Source: Roseovarius gaetbuli (GTDB lineage Bacteria > Pseudomonadota > Alphaproteobacteria > Rhodobacterales > Rhodobacteraceae). Taken from it: 64,000 bases of DNA. Made by a program: the position numbers and the translations under genes. How positions within the stretch are numbered: position 1 is the stretch's first letter; every line of letters begins with the position of its first letter. The notes below the pieces were generated by a model that saw only the letters and a list, made by a program, of their open reading frames with translations, did no database searches and had not been told where the DNA came from. Of the stretch, positions 11,068-19,609 are shown in pieces. The DNA lies in NCBI RefSeq assembly GCF_900172365.1, contig NZ_FWFJ01000017.1, forward strand, positions 1 to 64,000, written 5' to 3'.

Positions 11068-11242
11068 AGCCTATTCCGTTGAAAAACTCGCCTGATCGCT
11101 CGAAAGGGCAAGATCAGCAGAATATTGTCCCGCTAAAACGCCATTCTGGAAGTACCGTTTGTCAATTGGCCTGTGACGAGAACAGTGTTCCAAGTTTCCG
11201 AGGCGATTTTGGCGTAGCGGAGTTTTTCAACAGAATAAGCCC
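11068..11242. mobile_element. Small non-coding element with IS-type ends (MITE-like or deleted IS)
   Basis: The left end reads GCCTATTCCGTTGAAAAACT and the right end, on the other strand, GGCTTATTCTGTTGAAAAAC. They are near-perfect inverted repeats of about 22 bases and match the IS end at 193-214. Only about 130 bases lie between them and no transposase is encoded, so the element could move only by using a transposase in trans, or is a dead remnant. Confidence 0.6.
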
Positions 11243-11618
11243 ATAGCAGACTTGGCCCCAACGCCCGGAGCAAGGCGCATGGCGTCGCCGGGCAGCGACC
11301 GACCGCCCCATGGGCGGGCGCTTTTGCAGTGTTGAACTCCAATGAATTCGTTGGATGTTTGTTGCAGGATAAAGCGGCAGTTACGACCGGATGTACGCCC
11401 ACCCGCGGTCAGGCACCGCCTGGCATTCAACGTCGGCTTCGTCATTCGCCATAAGGCGCCATTGATCACGCGGTGTCTGAGAAAGAGGGCGTTTAGCGGC
11501 AAACCAATACTATCACCTGAGCGGCGTCAGACCTATCAAGGGCGCTGTCAGGCCATAGGCCTTGCCCCCGGAAGGTGCAGCGCCAAAATCGGCGACGGGT
11601 GCAGGATTTGCGAAAGGC

Positions 11619-12221
11619 TCAGGCGTTGGGCGGGGTCCAGGCGCGCAAGACTTTGCTGTTGTCGTCGTCGTCGTATTCATAAAGCTCTTCGGTGGTCACG
11701 CCGGGAATGGCGCCAAACTCGTCCGAGGTCTTGCGCGGAAGCCAGGAGGTTTTGACCTGACCGGGATAAAGCTCTGCGAGGATTTGAGAGGTCGACAGCG
11801 AGCATTGCGCCGAGGGCACCGGGCCCGCGGCCTTGGCAAGCGCGATGGCGCGCTCTGCAGTTTCGGGCGAGACATCGAGGCGCTGAATGCGCACGCGATA
11901 GGTCTTGCGCGCGTGATAGCGGGTATAGACATCGGCCACCGGCGGGGTGATGCCATAGAGCAGGTCGTTGCGCTCTGGGATGGTCTCGTGCTTGAACGAC
12001 CCGGCGGGGTCAAAGATCACCCGTTGCGAGCCGTTGATCATCAACGAGGTATGCGCGCCCGCGTCACTATGGTTGTTGAGCATCGTGAACAGGGTCAGGC
12101 GCGGCGGCCCGTCATGACGGTACGCGGCGCGTGTCACTGCCTCATCCGGGGCCCATACCGATTCGGCGGCGCAACCGGCCAGCGCAAACACAGCCGCAAT
12201 CGCAATCATCCAACCACGCAT
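11619..12221 (-). CDS. Lipoprotein, possible permuted papain-like fold
   Basis: 200 residues with a lipoprotein signal (lipobox LAGC at about residue 16), so probably anchored in the envelope. The ATG at 12221 puts the signal at the very N-terminus. The middle contains GAHTSLMING followed by FDPAGSF, and later AQCSLSTSQIL. The order His-then-Cys resembles circularly permuted NlpC/P60 (LRAT/YiiX-like) hydrolases, where these are catalytic, but this is inference from spacing only. It lies upstream of nothing on its strand and ends next to the IS scar. Family otherwise not recognised. Confidence 0.7.
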   Translation of the reverse strand: MRGWMIAIAAVFALAGCAAESVWAPDEAVTRAAYRHDGPPRLTLFTMLNNHSDAGAHTSLMINGSQRVIFDPAGSFKHETIPERNDLLYGITPPVADVYTRYHARKTYRVRIQRLDVSPETAERAIALAKAAGPVPSAQCSLSTSQILAELYPGQVKTSWLPRKTSDEFGAIPGVTTEELYEYDDDDNSKVLRAWTPPNA

Positions 12222-12267
12222 GGGAAACCCTCTACCTTGAACGCTCGTCCGGTCGCGCAAGCGCGGC

Positions 12268-12402
12268 TTAGCCGTTGACGATTGCGATAAAGACCAGCAC
12301 GCCGATGATCACGACAACGCTCCATGTGACCGCTTTGACAAAGCCGTCAAAGGTCTTTTCCTGAACCTGAATATCCATCTCACCATGCTTGTGATCGGCC
12401 AT
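12268..12402 (-). CDS. aa3-type cytochrome c oxidase subunit IV
   Basis: A 44-residue protein beginning MADHKHGEMDIQVQEKTF and ending in a single membrane helix (SVVVIIGVLVFIAIVNG). This is the pattern of the one-helix subunit IV of alphaproteobacterial aa3 cytochrome c oxidases. GAGGAT lies just before the ATG. The main cox genes are not in this window; in this family the subunit IV gene commonly lies alone. Confidence 0.85.
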   Translation of the reverse strand: MADHKHGEMDIQVQEKTFDGFVKAVTWSVVVIIGVLVFIAIVNG

Positions 12403-12494
12403 TTGGGTATCCTCTTTCATAACTGAATCTGTGTATCTTGCGGCTGGATACTGCATTTGATCGGGGCTGTCACCACCCAAGCTGTCACAGGGGA

Positions 12495-12947
12495 TCAAGC
12501 TTTTGCAAGGTCCTCGGCAAGACGAAAGCCGATGCGGTTGGGCGCGGCCACCTTGGCCGGTTTCGGCAGGGCGCGCAACATCACGCTAAGCTGCCCCACA
12601 TGCTGGACAAGCTGGGTGCGCGCACCGCTGGCATCCTCGCCGTAAAAGGTGACGATATCGGGGTCGAAATAGCCCATGCCTTCGATCCGCAACACGCCCG
12701 CGTCCCCGCCGACAAAGCCCATCGCGACCTCGTGTTCCTCGTCGAGGGTCTTCTCGAAATTCTGGATGTAAAGGATCATCCGCTCATAGGCCCATTGCGC
12801 CGCGCTCTTGTCGCCGCCCGGCTTGTCGCCAAGCGCCTTGGCGGCCGCTTTCATGCAGGGTTGATCAGGGTCGGAGTGGACTTCGTGAAAGCGCGGCATC
12901 GCATGTGCCTCGGCGGCCTCGGCCGATGTTTCGATCTTGTCGTCCAT
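12495..12947 (-). CDS. Conserved hypothetical protein (DUF6173-like)
   Basis: 150 residues, soluble, no signal peptide. The central part contains YIQNFEKTLDEEHEVAMGF and FDPDIVTFYGEDASG, which I associate with the small family DUF6173 found mostly in Rhodobacterales. It has no known function. It lies between the oxidase subunit IV gene and the metallo-hydrolase gene on the same strand, 14 bases from the latter's stop. Confidence 0.75.
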   Translation of the reverse strand: MDDKIETSAEAAEAHAMPRFHEVHSDPDQPCMKAAAKALGDKPGGDKSAAQWAYERMILYIQNFEKTLDEEHEVAMGFVGGDAGVLRIEGMGYFDPDIVTFYGEDASGARTQLVQHVGQLSVMLRALPKPAKVAAPNRIGFRLAEDLAKA

Positions 12948-12961
12948 ATCACCACTCCTCT

Positions 12962-14011
12962 TTAACTGTCACAGACCTGCCAGAGCCAGGCGCCATCATC
13001 GCGGCGCCAGCGTCTAACTTCGCCAGCCTGATGCATATGATTGAGGTGCGCAACCGACTCGACAAGGGCCAATCCATAGGTGCCGCGATCAATTTTTCGT
13101 TTGAACAGCTGCGGGAAACACTCCGCTGCGGTGCGCGGCGTCTCGAGGTGCTCGCGCAGGCGCGTCAACGCGCCGTGGTGGTTTTCGCTCAGCTGGCGCA
13201 TCCGCATCGGCAGACCGGTGAAGGGTAATTTATGCCCGCCAAGCACCAGATGATCGTCAAGGGCAAACCCGGCAAGGCGGGCACAGGCCGCCAGCCAATC
13301 GGCAAGCGGGTCGGCCTCGGGCTCGGTCGGGTAGACGCCGATATTGGGGCTGATCGAGGGCAGGATCTGATCGCCGGCTATGACCAGAGTGTCGTCGCGG
13401 CTCCAGAGGGTGAGGTGGTCGGGCGCATGCCCGCCGCCAAGCCGCACGTCCCAATCGCGCCCGCCCGCGCGGATCACCTCGCCCTCTTGCACGCGGGTAT
13501 AACCCACCGGCAGCGGGTAACAGATATCGGCGAAATTATAGGGACGCTCGGCGCGACGCGCTTCAAACACATCCGGGTCCATCCCGGCGCTGCGCCAGAA
13601 TTCAAGCGCCTGTGGTGTCGGTTCATCCTCGACATCAAGGATCAGCATCCGCGACAAGAGCCACGAGGTCCGCGTTGCCCAAAGCTCGGCGTTAAAACGC
13701 GCCATGAACCAGCCCGCCATGCCGATATGATCGGGGTGGTGGTGGGTCAGGATCACGCGGGAAACGGGTTTGCCCGCCAGCGGCCCGGCGAGAAGGGTTT
13801 CCCAGAGGGCCACGCTGCGTTTGGAGTGGATGCCGGTATCGACGATGGTCCAGCTGTCGCCCTCCTCAAGCGCGTAGATGTTGACGTGATCAAGCACCAT
13901 CGGCAACGGCAGGCGCAGCCAGAGCACGCCGGGCGCGACGGTGATTGCCTCGCCCGCTGCGGGCGGTTCCGCCCACGGATAACGGATGATGCCGCCGCCG
14001 CCGTCCATCAT
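12962..14011 (-). CDS. MBL-fold metallo-hydrolase
   Basis: 349 residues. The metallo-beta-lactamase fold zinc motif THHHPDHIG lies about 90-100 residues in, with further ligands in GGGHAPDHLTLW and VIAGDQILP, and GGHKLPF near residue 255. A C-terminal winged-helix-like region (LREHLETPRTAAECFPQLF) follows, as in LACTB2-type hydrolases. The substrate is probably a thioester or ester, but is unknown. Its start overlaps the stop of the acyl-CoA dehydrogenase gene (ATGA at 14008-14011), so the pair is translated from one message and may act in one pathway, for example as acyl-CoA thioesterase. Confidence 0.88.
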   Translation of the reverse strand: MMDGGGGIIRYPWAEPPAAGEAITVAPGVLWLRLPLPMVLDHVNIYALEEGDSWTIVDTGIHSKRSVALWETLLAGPLAGKPVSRVILTHHHPDHIGMAGWFMARFNAELWATRTSWLLSRMLILDVEDEPTPQALEFWRSAGMDPDVFEARRAERPYNFADICYPLPVGYTRVQEGEVIRAGGRDWDVRLGGGHAPDHLTLWSRDDTLVIAGDQILPSISPNIGVYPTEPEADPLADWLAACARLAGFALDDHLVLGGHKLPFTGLPMRMRQLSENHHGALTRLREHLETPRTAAECFPQLFKRKIDRGTYGLALVESVAHLNHMHQAGEVRRWRRDDGAWLWQVCDS

Positions 14012-15726
14012 GCGCCAAGATCCGCGGCGCTGAGCGCATAAAGGTCATCGGCACCCGATGTGGCATGCGCCAAAAGCCCGGCATGTTCGGGCAAAAGCCG
14101 GGTGATATAGAACCGTGCAAGGCGTGCGCGCGCGCCAGTGCCGCCCTCGGCCAGAGCCGCCTTGAGGTGGAAATGCCCGCCAAGGACGCGCGCAAAGGCG
14201 CGCTGGAACGGCGCGGCGCCGGCAAAGCGCTGGTTAAGGTCGCCCTGCGCCAGCATCCATTCCATCGCCTCGCGCAGGGTTTCAGAGGCCTGCCAGACCG
14301 GCTCGGCCAGATCAGGCAGCGTGCTGCGCGCGGTTTCGGCCAGCGTCGCGATCTCGTCAAGGATCGCAAAGCCCGCCTCGCCGCCATCCATGAGTTTGCG
14401 GGCCACAAGATCCATCGCCTGAATGCCGTTGGTGCCCTCGTAGATCGCGGTGACGCGCACGTCGCGGTAATACTGCGCCGCGCCGGTTTCCTCGATAAAG
14501 CCCATGCCGCCATGCACCTGGACGCCCATTTCCGAGACGGCCATGCCGGTTTCGGTGCCAAAGGCCTTGACAATCGGCGTCAGGAAGGCGGCGCGTGCGC
14601 CCCAGTCGGCATCATTGGTGGCGGTCTGCATGTCGGTGGCCGCCGCACAGGTCAGCGCGATGCTGCGCGCGGCAAAGATATCGGCCTTCATCGTGCTCAG
14701 CATGCGGCGCACATCGGCGTGATCAATGATCGTGCCGGTGCCGCCCTCGACCGGGGTGCGGCCCTGTTTGCGATCCAATGCATAGGCAAGCGCGTGCTGA
14801 TAGGCGCCTTCGGCGACGCCGATGCCCTGACCGCCGACGCCAAGGCGCGCGTTGTTCATCATCGTGAACATTGCGCGCATCCCGTCATGCGGTTTGCCCA
14901 CAAGCCAGCCGGTCGCGCCGTCAAATTGCATCACCGCCGTCGGGCTTCCGTGCAGGCCCATCTTATGCTCAAGGCTGACCACCTTGAGAGAGTTGGCGCG
15001 CCCCGGTGTGCCGTTGTCGTCGGGGATGAACTTCGGCACCAGAAAGAGGCTAATGCCCTTGGTGCCGGGCACCCCGTCGGGCAGGCGGGCCAGCACAAGG
15101 TGACAGACGTTTTCGGTGAAATCATTGTCGCCCCAGCTGATGTAAATCTTCTGGCCGGTCACCGCATAGCTGCCGTCGCCATTGTCTTCGGCCTTTGAAC
15201 GCAGCGCGCCGACATCCGATCCGGCCTGCGGCTCGGTCAGGTTCATGGTGCCGGACCATTCGCCGCTGACCAGTCTGGGCAGGTAGATATCCTTGAGCGC
15301 ATCGCTGGCGTGATGTTCAAGCGCCTCGATCTGGCCTTGGGTCATCAGCGGGTTGAGTTGCAGCGAGAGACAAGCCGAGGACATCATTTCATTGACCGCC
15401 GTCGTCACCGTCATCGGCAGGCCCATGCCGCCATGCTCGGGGCTGGCGCTTATCGAGACCCAGCCGCCTTCCGCAATCGCGCGATAGCCGTCGCCGTAAC
15501 CCGGCGAGGTGCGCACGACGCCGTTCTCAAGATGCGCCGGATGCAGATCGCCGGGGCGTTGCAGCGGGTAAAGAACGTCCTGACACATGCGCCCGGCCTC
15601 GGAGAGAATGGCGGCGGTCATATCCGGGGTGGCCTCTGCGAAGCGATCGGTGGCGGCGACCTTTTCAAGGTCGACAACGTGATCGAACAGAAACTGATAT
15701 TCCTCGACCGGGGCACGATACGGCAT
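14008..15726 (-). CDS. Acyl-CoA dehydrogenase, DmdC-like
   Basis: 572-residue flavoprotein, longer than ordinary short-chain enzymes (about 380) because of an added C-terminal domain. The family signatures NLTEPQAGSDVGALRSKA, GMGFIEETGAAQYYRDVR and AIYEGTNGIQAMDL are present, the last close to the catalytic glutamate region. This long type includes DmdC, the 3-methylmercaptopropionyl-CoA dehydrogenase of DMSP demethylation in roseobacters, and fadE-like paralogues, which cannot be told apart here because no other dmd gene is near. Overlaps the downstream MBL hydrolase gene by 4 bases. Confidence 0.88.
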   Translation of the reverse strand: MPYRAPVEEYQFLFDHVVDLEKVAATDRFAEATPDMTAAILSEAGRMCQDVLYPLQRPGDLHPAHLENGVVRTSPGYGDGYRAIAEGGWVSISASPEHGGMGLPMTVTTAVNEMMSSACLSLQLNPLMTQGQIEALEHHASDALKDIYLPRLVSGEWSGTMNLTEPQAGSDVGALRSKAEDNGDGSYAVTGQKIYISWGDNDFTENVCHLVLARLPDGVPGTKGISLFLVPKFIPDDNGTPGRANSLKVVSLEHKMGLHGSPTAVMQFDGATGWLVGKPHDGMRAMFTMMNNARLGVGGQGIGVAEGAYQHALAYALDRKQGRTPVEGGTGTIIDHADVRRMLSTMKADIFAARSIALTCAAATDMQTATNDADWGARAAFLTPIVKAFGTETGMAVSEMGVQVHGGMGFIEETGAAQYYRDVRVTAIYEGTNGIQAMDLVARKLMDGGEAGFAILDEIATLAETARSTLPDLAEPVWQASETLREAMEWMLAQGDLNQRFAGAAPFQRAFARVLGGHFHLKAALAEGGTGARARLARFYITRLLPEHAGLLAHATSGADDLYALSAADLGA

Positions 15727-15862
15727 TGAAATCTCCTGATCTATTGTGCGGGCGACTTGGCAGCGTGGCCGCGCCCCTATATGGAACTTACCTTGAACCT
15801 GAGCGTAATCAATCGCGGCCAGCCTTCAACCGCTACGCCGCGTCAAAAAGGGCCACGTTACC

Positions 15863-16804
15863 TTGGAAACGACATGTCTTTCGCCCGACGAAGAGGGATT
15901 TGCAAGGGCGGCTGCAATTTTGCGCGCCGGGGGACTTGTCGCATTTCCGACCGAAACGGTCTATGGGCTTGGCGCGGATGCGCGTCAGGATCACGCGGTC
16001 GCGCGGATTTTCGAGGCCAAGGACCGGCCGCGGTTCAACCCGCTGATCGTGCATGTCGGCAGCATCGAGACCGCTCAGGCCTATGTCGAGTGGAACGATT
16101 TTGCGGATGTGCTTGCGCGTGCCTTCTGGCCGGGGCCGCTGACGCTTGTGTTGCCGCTGAAACCGGATGCGGGCCTGTCGTCGCTTGTGACCGCCGATTT
16201 GGCGAGCCTCGCCGTGCGCCTGCCGGCGCATCCGGTCGCGCAGGGCTTGCTTGAGGCTTTCGACGGGCCGGTGGCGGCACCATCGGCCAATCCTTCGGGG
16301 AAAATAAGCCCGACCGAGGCCGGGCATGTGCTGGCCGGTTTGTCGGGCCGGATCGAGGCGGTTCTAGATGGTGGCGCCTGTGCGGTCGGGGTGGAATCCA
16401 CTATTGTGGGGCTGGTCGGCGCGCCCGTGCTTTTGCGCCCCGGAGGATTGCCTCTGGAGGCGCTTGAGGCGGCCTTGGGGCAGCCGTTGCGCCTGCATGG
16501 GGCGGATGATCCGTTGAGTGCGCCGGGGCAGATGCAATCGCATTATGCCCCCGGTGGGCTTGTTCGGCTGAACGCGACCGAGCGCCGGGAGGGGGAGGTT
16601 TTGCTGGGGTTCGGCGCGGTTGAGGCCGATCTGAACCTGTCGGTGGCCGGGGATTTGACCGAGGCTGCGGCCAATCTGTTTCACCACCTGCATGCGCTTG
16701 ATGCGCAAGGTGCGGGCGTGATTGCGGTCTCGCCGATCCCGGATCACGGATTGGGGCGCGCGATCAATGACCGCCTGCGCCGCGCAGCGGCCCCGAGAGA
16801 CTAG
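15863..16804 (+). CDS. tsaC: L-threonylcarbamoyladenylate synthase (TsaC/Sua5)
   Basis: Makes threonylcarbamoyl-AMP for the t6A37 modification of ANN-decoding tRNAs. The YrdC domain (residues 10-200) has the signature FPTETVYGLGADA, KDRPRFNPLIVHV and PSANPSGKISPT, and SHYAPGG with the remaining residues to 313 forms the extra Sua5 C-terminal domain. The best start is a TTG at 15863 (METTCLSP); no ATG or GTG precedes the conserved region, and the ribosome-binding site is weak. Convergent with azlD. Confidence 0.9.
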   Translation: METTCLSPDEEGFARAAAILRAGGLVAFPTETVYGLGADARQDHAVARIFEAKDRPRFNPLIVHVGSIETAQAYVEWNDFADVLARAFWPGPLTLVLPLKPDAGLSSLVTADLASLAVRLPAHPVAQGLLEAFDGPVAAPSANPSGKISPTEAGHVLAGLSGRIEAVLDGGACAVGVESTIVGLVGAPVLLRPGGLPLEALEAALGQPLRLHGADDPLSAPGQMQSHYAPGGLVRLNATERREGEVLLGFGAVEADLNLSVAGDLTEAAANLFHHLHALDAQGAGVIAVSPIPDHGLGRAINDRLRRAAAPRD

Positions 16805-16864
16805 GGGGCGCTGCCCCCGCCGCGCGAAGCGCGACTCCCCCGGAGTATTTTTGCCAAGAAGAAG
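16804..16864. repeat. GC-rich palindromic intergenic repeat, copy 1
   Basis: GGGGGCGCTGCCCCC is a perfect self-complementary hairpin core, followed by a second GC-rich arm, then CCCCGGAGTATTTTTGCC and AAGAAGAAG. Copies at 61125-61185 and, inverted, at 63329-63378 share the core, the CCCCGG-TATTT segment and the AAGAAGAA tail. It lies between the convergent genes tsaC and azlD and may terminate both. Confidence 0.75.
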
Positions 16865-16878
16865 GGGCTTGCAAGGGG

Positions 16879-17205
16879 TCAGCCGAGCAGGGCGAGACCG
16901 CCGTAAAGCGTGAGCGCGCCGAGGACGATGGCGAGGATCACGTTGCGGGTGAAATAGCCCACCGCCAAGGTGATGATCGCCGCCGCCATGCGCGGGGCAT
17001 CCAAGGTGCCGCCGGTGGCGGCGGGCCAGACCACGAGCGGTGCCACCAGCCCCGGCAGGACGGCCACGGCGGTGTAGCGAAGGTGGCGCAGCATCCAGGC
17101 AGGCAGGGGGCGGTCGCCGATAAGCCCGGTGAACACGAAGCGCAGTCCGAAGCTTCCGAGACCAAGGAGGAGGATGACGATCCAGAGGCTTGTCTTGTCG
17201 ATCAT
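16879..17205 (-). CDS. azlD: AzlD-family branched-chain amino acid exporter small subunit
   Basis: 108 residues with four predicted membrane segments and little else; size, LRFVFTGLIGDRPLPAWMLRHLRYTA-like N-terminal pattern and position next to azlC identify AzlD. It works with AzlC as an exporter of branched-chain amino acids or analogues. Its start overlaps the azlC stop by 4 bases, the usual arrangement. Confidence 0.88.
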   Translation of the reverse strand: MIDKTSLWIVILLLGLGSFGLRFVFTGLIGDRPLPAWMLRHLRYTAVAVLPGLVAPLVVWPAATGGTLDAPRMAAAIITLAVGYFTRNVILAIVLGALTLYGGLALLG

Positions 17206-17930
17206 TGTGCGTCCCCTGCAGGAAGGGCGCGGCGTTCGACGATCAGCTCGACCTGAGCGCCGACCATCATCGCGGCCACGCCCGCGATCAGCAGGCCGAG
17301 GTTGTAAGGAAGAAAGGCAAAGACCAGCGACAGGGCGACGGACGTAAAGGCCGCCGCCAAATGGGCCGGTGTGCGCAGCATCGGAGCAATCATCGCAAGA
17401 AAGGTGATCGGCAGAGCAAAATCAAGCGCCAGCCCCTGTGGAATGGAGGTGCCGACAAGCGCGCCAACAAGAGTGAAGATATACCAAAGCGGGCAGATCG
17501 GGGTGACCACGCCAAAGAAATAGGCCAAGCGTTGCGGGATCGACCAGCCGGGGTTGGCCTCGAATTTGACGATCGCGCAGGCATAGCTTTGGTCGACGGT
17601 GAAGTAGGCCGCAAGCGCGCGCTGGCCCAAGGTTGCCCCGCCGATATAGGGGGTGAGCGAGGCCGAATACATCGCCATGCGCAGGTTGACGGCCAGTGCC
17701 GAAATCAGCGCGATTGCGGTTGGCGCGCCGTCTGACAAAAGCTGAAGCGCGGTGAATTGCGCCGCGCCGGCGATGACGAGCACTGAAAAGCTCATGGTTT
17801 CAAGAACGTTGAGGCCCGCCTCGGTGGCGACAACGCCGAAGAGGACGGAAAACGGGACGATTACCAGAATAAAGGGCGCGCCATCGCGCACACCTTGCCA
17901 ATAGATCGATTTGGTGGTTTGCCTTGGCAC
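17202..17930 (-). CDS. azlC: AzlC-family branched-chain amino acid exporter large subunit
   Basis: 242-residue inner-membrane protein with several hydrophobic helices. The segments GVRDGAPFILVIVPFSVLFG and ALAVNLRMAMYSASLTPY are typical of AzlC. It is predicted to form the transport channel with the small subunit AzlD encoded immediately downstream. No dedicated regulator is adjacent; fdhD is transcribed divergently. Confidence 0.9.
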   Translation of the reverse strand: MPRQTTKSIYWQGVRDGAPFILVIVPFSVLFGVVATEAGLNVLETMSFSVLVIAGAAQFTALQLLSDGAPTAIALISALAVNLRMAMYSASLTPYIGGATLGQRALAAYFTVDQSYACAIVKFEANPGWSIPQRLAYFFGVVTPICPLWYIFTLVGALVGTSIPQGLALDFALPITFLAMIAPMLRTPAHLAAAFTSVALSLVFAFLPYNLGLLIAGVAAMMVGAQVELIVERRALPAGDAQ

Positions 17931-17988
17931 CGCTTGCCCCTAAGTTGCCCTTGTGCTCTGGCAAGGGCGTACCCAATGCAAGGAGGAG

Positions 17989-18879
17989 ATGCAATTGGCC
18001 TTGAGCGATGATCTGTCCGGTTACCTGATCGCGCCTGATCCCGGTGCGCCGCGTCTGACGCGCGCGGTTGAGGGCGTGGATCACATGGGACAGCCGATAC
18101 GCATTTCCGTGGTGGAGGAGCGCCCCTTGACGATTTTCCTCAATGGTCAGGAAATCGTGACGGCGATGACGATTGGTGACTATCCTGAATATCTGGCGCT
18201 TGGGTTTCTGCGCAATCAGGGGATGCTTGCCAAGGGCGAGGTGGTCCGGGGTGTCGATTATGACGAAGATCTGGAGACGGTTGTAGTGCGCACCGATGGG
18301 CAGACCACCTACGAGGAGAAGCTCAAGAAAAAAACCCGCACCAGCGGGTGTGCAGTGGGCACGGTTTTTGGCGATATGATGGAGGGGCTTGAGGGCGTGC
18401 AATTGCCGCAGGTCGAGGTCAGGACCTCTGATCTTTACGCCTTGGCCGCGCAGATCAATCGCACACCATCGCTCTACCTTGAGGCAGGGGCGATCCACGG
18501 CACGGTGCTCTGTAAAGGGGCGCGGCCCTTGGTCTATATGGAGGATGTGGGGCGTCACAATGCGGTGGACAAGATCGCTGGCTGGATGCTGAGCGAAGGT
18601 GTTTCGGCGCAGGACAAGCTTTTGTACACCACCGGGCGGCTGACATCAGAGATGGTGATCAAGACGGCGATGATGGGCATTCCGGTGCTGGCGTCGCGGT
18701 CGGGGTTTACCGCTTGGGGCGTTGAGATTGCCAAGCAAGTCGGGCTTACGCTGATCGGGCGGATGCGGGGCAAGCGGTTTGTGTGCCTGTCGGGAGAAGA
18801 GCGGCTTTTGCGCGACGCCGACCCAGAGGCCGTAGCCGATGAGGATCACAAATATCGTCGCAAGGGGGCACCGACATGA
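17989..18879 (+). CDS. fdhD: Formate dehydrogenase accessory sulfurtransferase FdhD
   Basis: Transfers sulfur from a cysteine desulfurase to the molybdenum cofactor of formate dehydrogenase. 296 residues with the family core MEDVGRHNAVDKIAGW and TTGRLTSEMVIKTAMMGIPV. The active-loop motif, CxxC in E. coli FdhD, is here SGCAVGTVFGD, so only the first cysteine remains. The ATG at 17989 was chosen because AGGAGG lies directly before it, although very close (2 bases); starts at 17953 or the TTG at 17995 are possible. First of a run of Mo-cofactor genes. Confidence 0.88.
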   Translation: MQLALSDDLSGYLIAPDPGAPRLTRAVEGVDHMGQPIRISVVEERPLTIFLNGQEIVTAMTIGDYPEYLALGFLRNQGMLAKGEVVRGVDYDEDLETVVVRTDGQTTYEEKLKKKTRTSGCAVGTVFGDMMEGLEGVQLPQVEVRTSDLYALAAQINRTPSLYLEAGAIHGTVLCKGARPLVYMEDVGRHNAVDKIAGWMLSEGVSAQDKLLYTTGRLTSEMVIKTAMMGIPVLASRSGFTAWGVEIAKQVGLTLIGRMRGKRFVCLSGEERLLRDADPEAVADEDHKYRRKGAPT

Positions 18880-18967
18880 TCGGCCGGGCGCGGGTCATTT
18901 TCTTGAACGAAGAAAATGTGAAAGAAAATTCATCTAATTTTCTTGGCTGGTTGCGAGGGCAGCGCGC

Positions 18968-19609
18968 ATGAAGCCGCCTCTTGGTGTTATTCTCGCGGGG
19001 GGGCGCGCCACGCGCATGGGCGGTGGCGACAAGGGGCTTTTGCCGCTTGGATCGTCAACCATTCTTGACCATGTGATGACACGGTTGAAGCCTCAGGTGG
19101 CAAAGCTCGCGCTAAATGCCAATGGCGGCCCGGAGCGGTTCGCGGAGTATGGCCTGCCGGTTTTAGGCGACAGTATCGAGGGATTTGCCGGGCCTTTGGT
19201 TGGGGTGCTGGCCGGGCTCGACTGGGCCGCGGAACAGGGCGCGGACGCTATCGTGACCGTGGCGGCGGATACGCCGTTCTTCCCCACCGACCTGGTGGCG
19301 CGCTTGATTGTGGCCGCAGAGGGCATGACGTATCCGCTGGTTCTTGCCGCCACTCCGCGCGGCGCGCAGGAGACGAAATCCATGAGCGGCTCTGGTCTCA
19401 TCCGGCATCCGACCTTTGGGCTCTGGCCGGTGGCCTTGCGCGATGACTTGCGCGTGGCCCTTACCGATGGCTTGCGCAAGGTGGTGATCTGGACTGACAA
19501 GCACGGCGGGCGCGAGGCGCTTTTCGACGAGGCGGGTGATCCGTTTTTCAACGTGAATACTCCCGAAGACCTTGAACAGGCGCGGGACAGATTGGGGGCA
19601 GGGGTATGA
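18968..19609 (+). CDS. mobA: Molybdenum cofactor guanylyltransferase MobA
   Basis: Attaches GMP to molybdopterin to form the MGD cofactor of DMSO-reductase-family enzymes such as formate dehydrogenase. 213 residues; the GTP-binding nucleotidyltransferase motif ILAGGRATRMGGGDKGLLPL is at residues 8-28 and NVNTPEDL, the family's late motif, near the C-terminus. Overlaps mobB by 4 bases (ATGA). Confidence 0.93.
   Translation: MKPPLGVILAGGRATRMGGGDKGLLPLGSSTILDHVMTRLKPQVAKLALNANGGPERFAEYGLPVLGDSIEGFAGPLVGVLAGLDWAAEQGADAIVTVAADTPFFPTDLVARLIVAAEGMTYPLVLAATPRGAQETKSMSGSGLIRHPTFGLWPVALRDDLRVALTDGLRKVVIWTDKHGGREALFDEAGDPFFNVNTPEDLEQARDRLGAGV

Larger units (their letters stand above)
10992..11618. other. 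Gene-free stretch with IS debris
   Basis: After the ctpA terminator this stretch holds a 175-base element with IS-type inverted repeats (11068-11242) and then about 370 bases with no supportable gene. Short frames crossing it run through the repeat ends and resemble no protein I recognise. I read it as an insertion/deletion scar. Confidence 0.6.
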
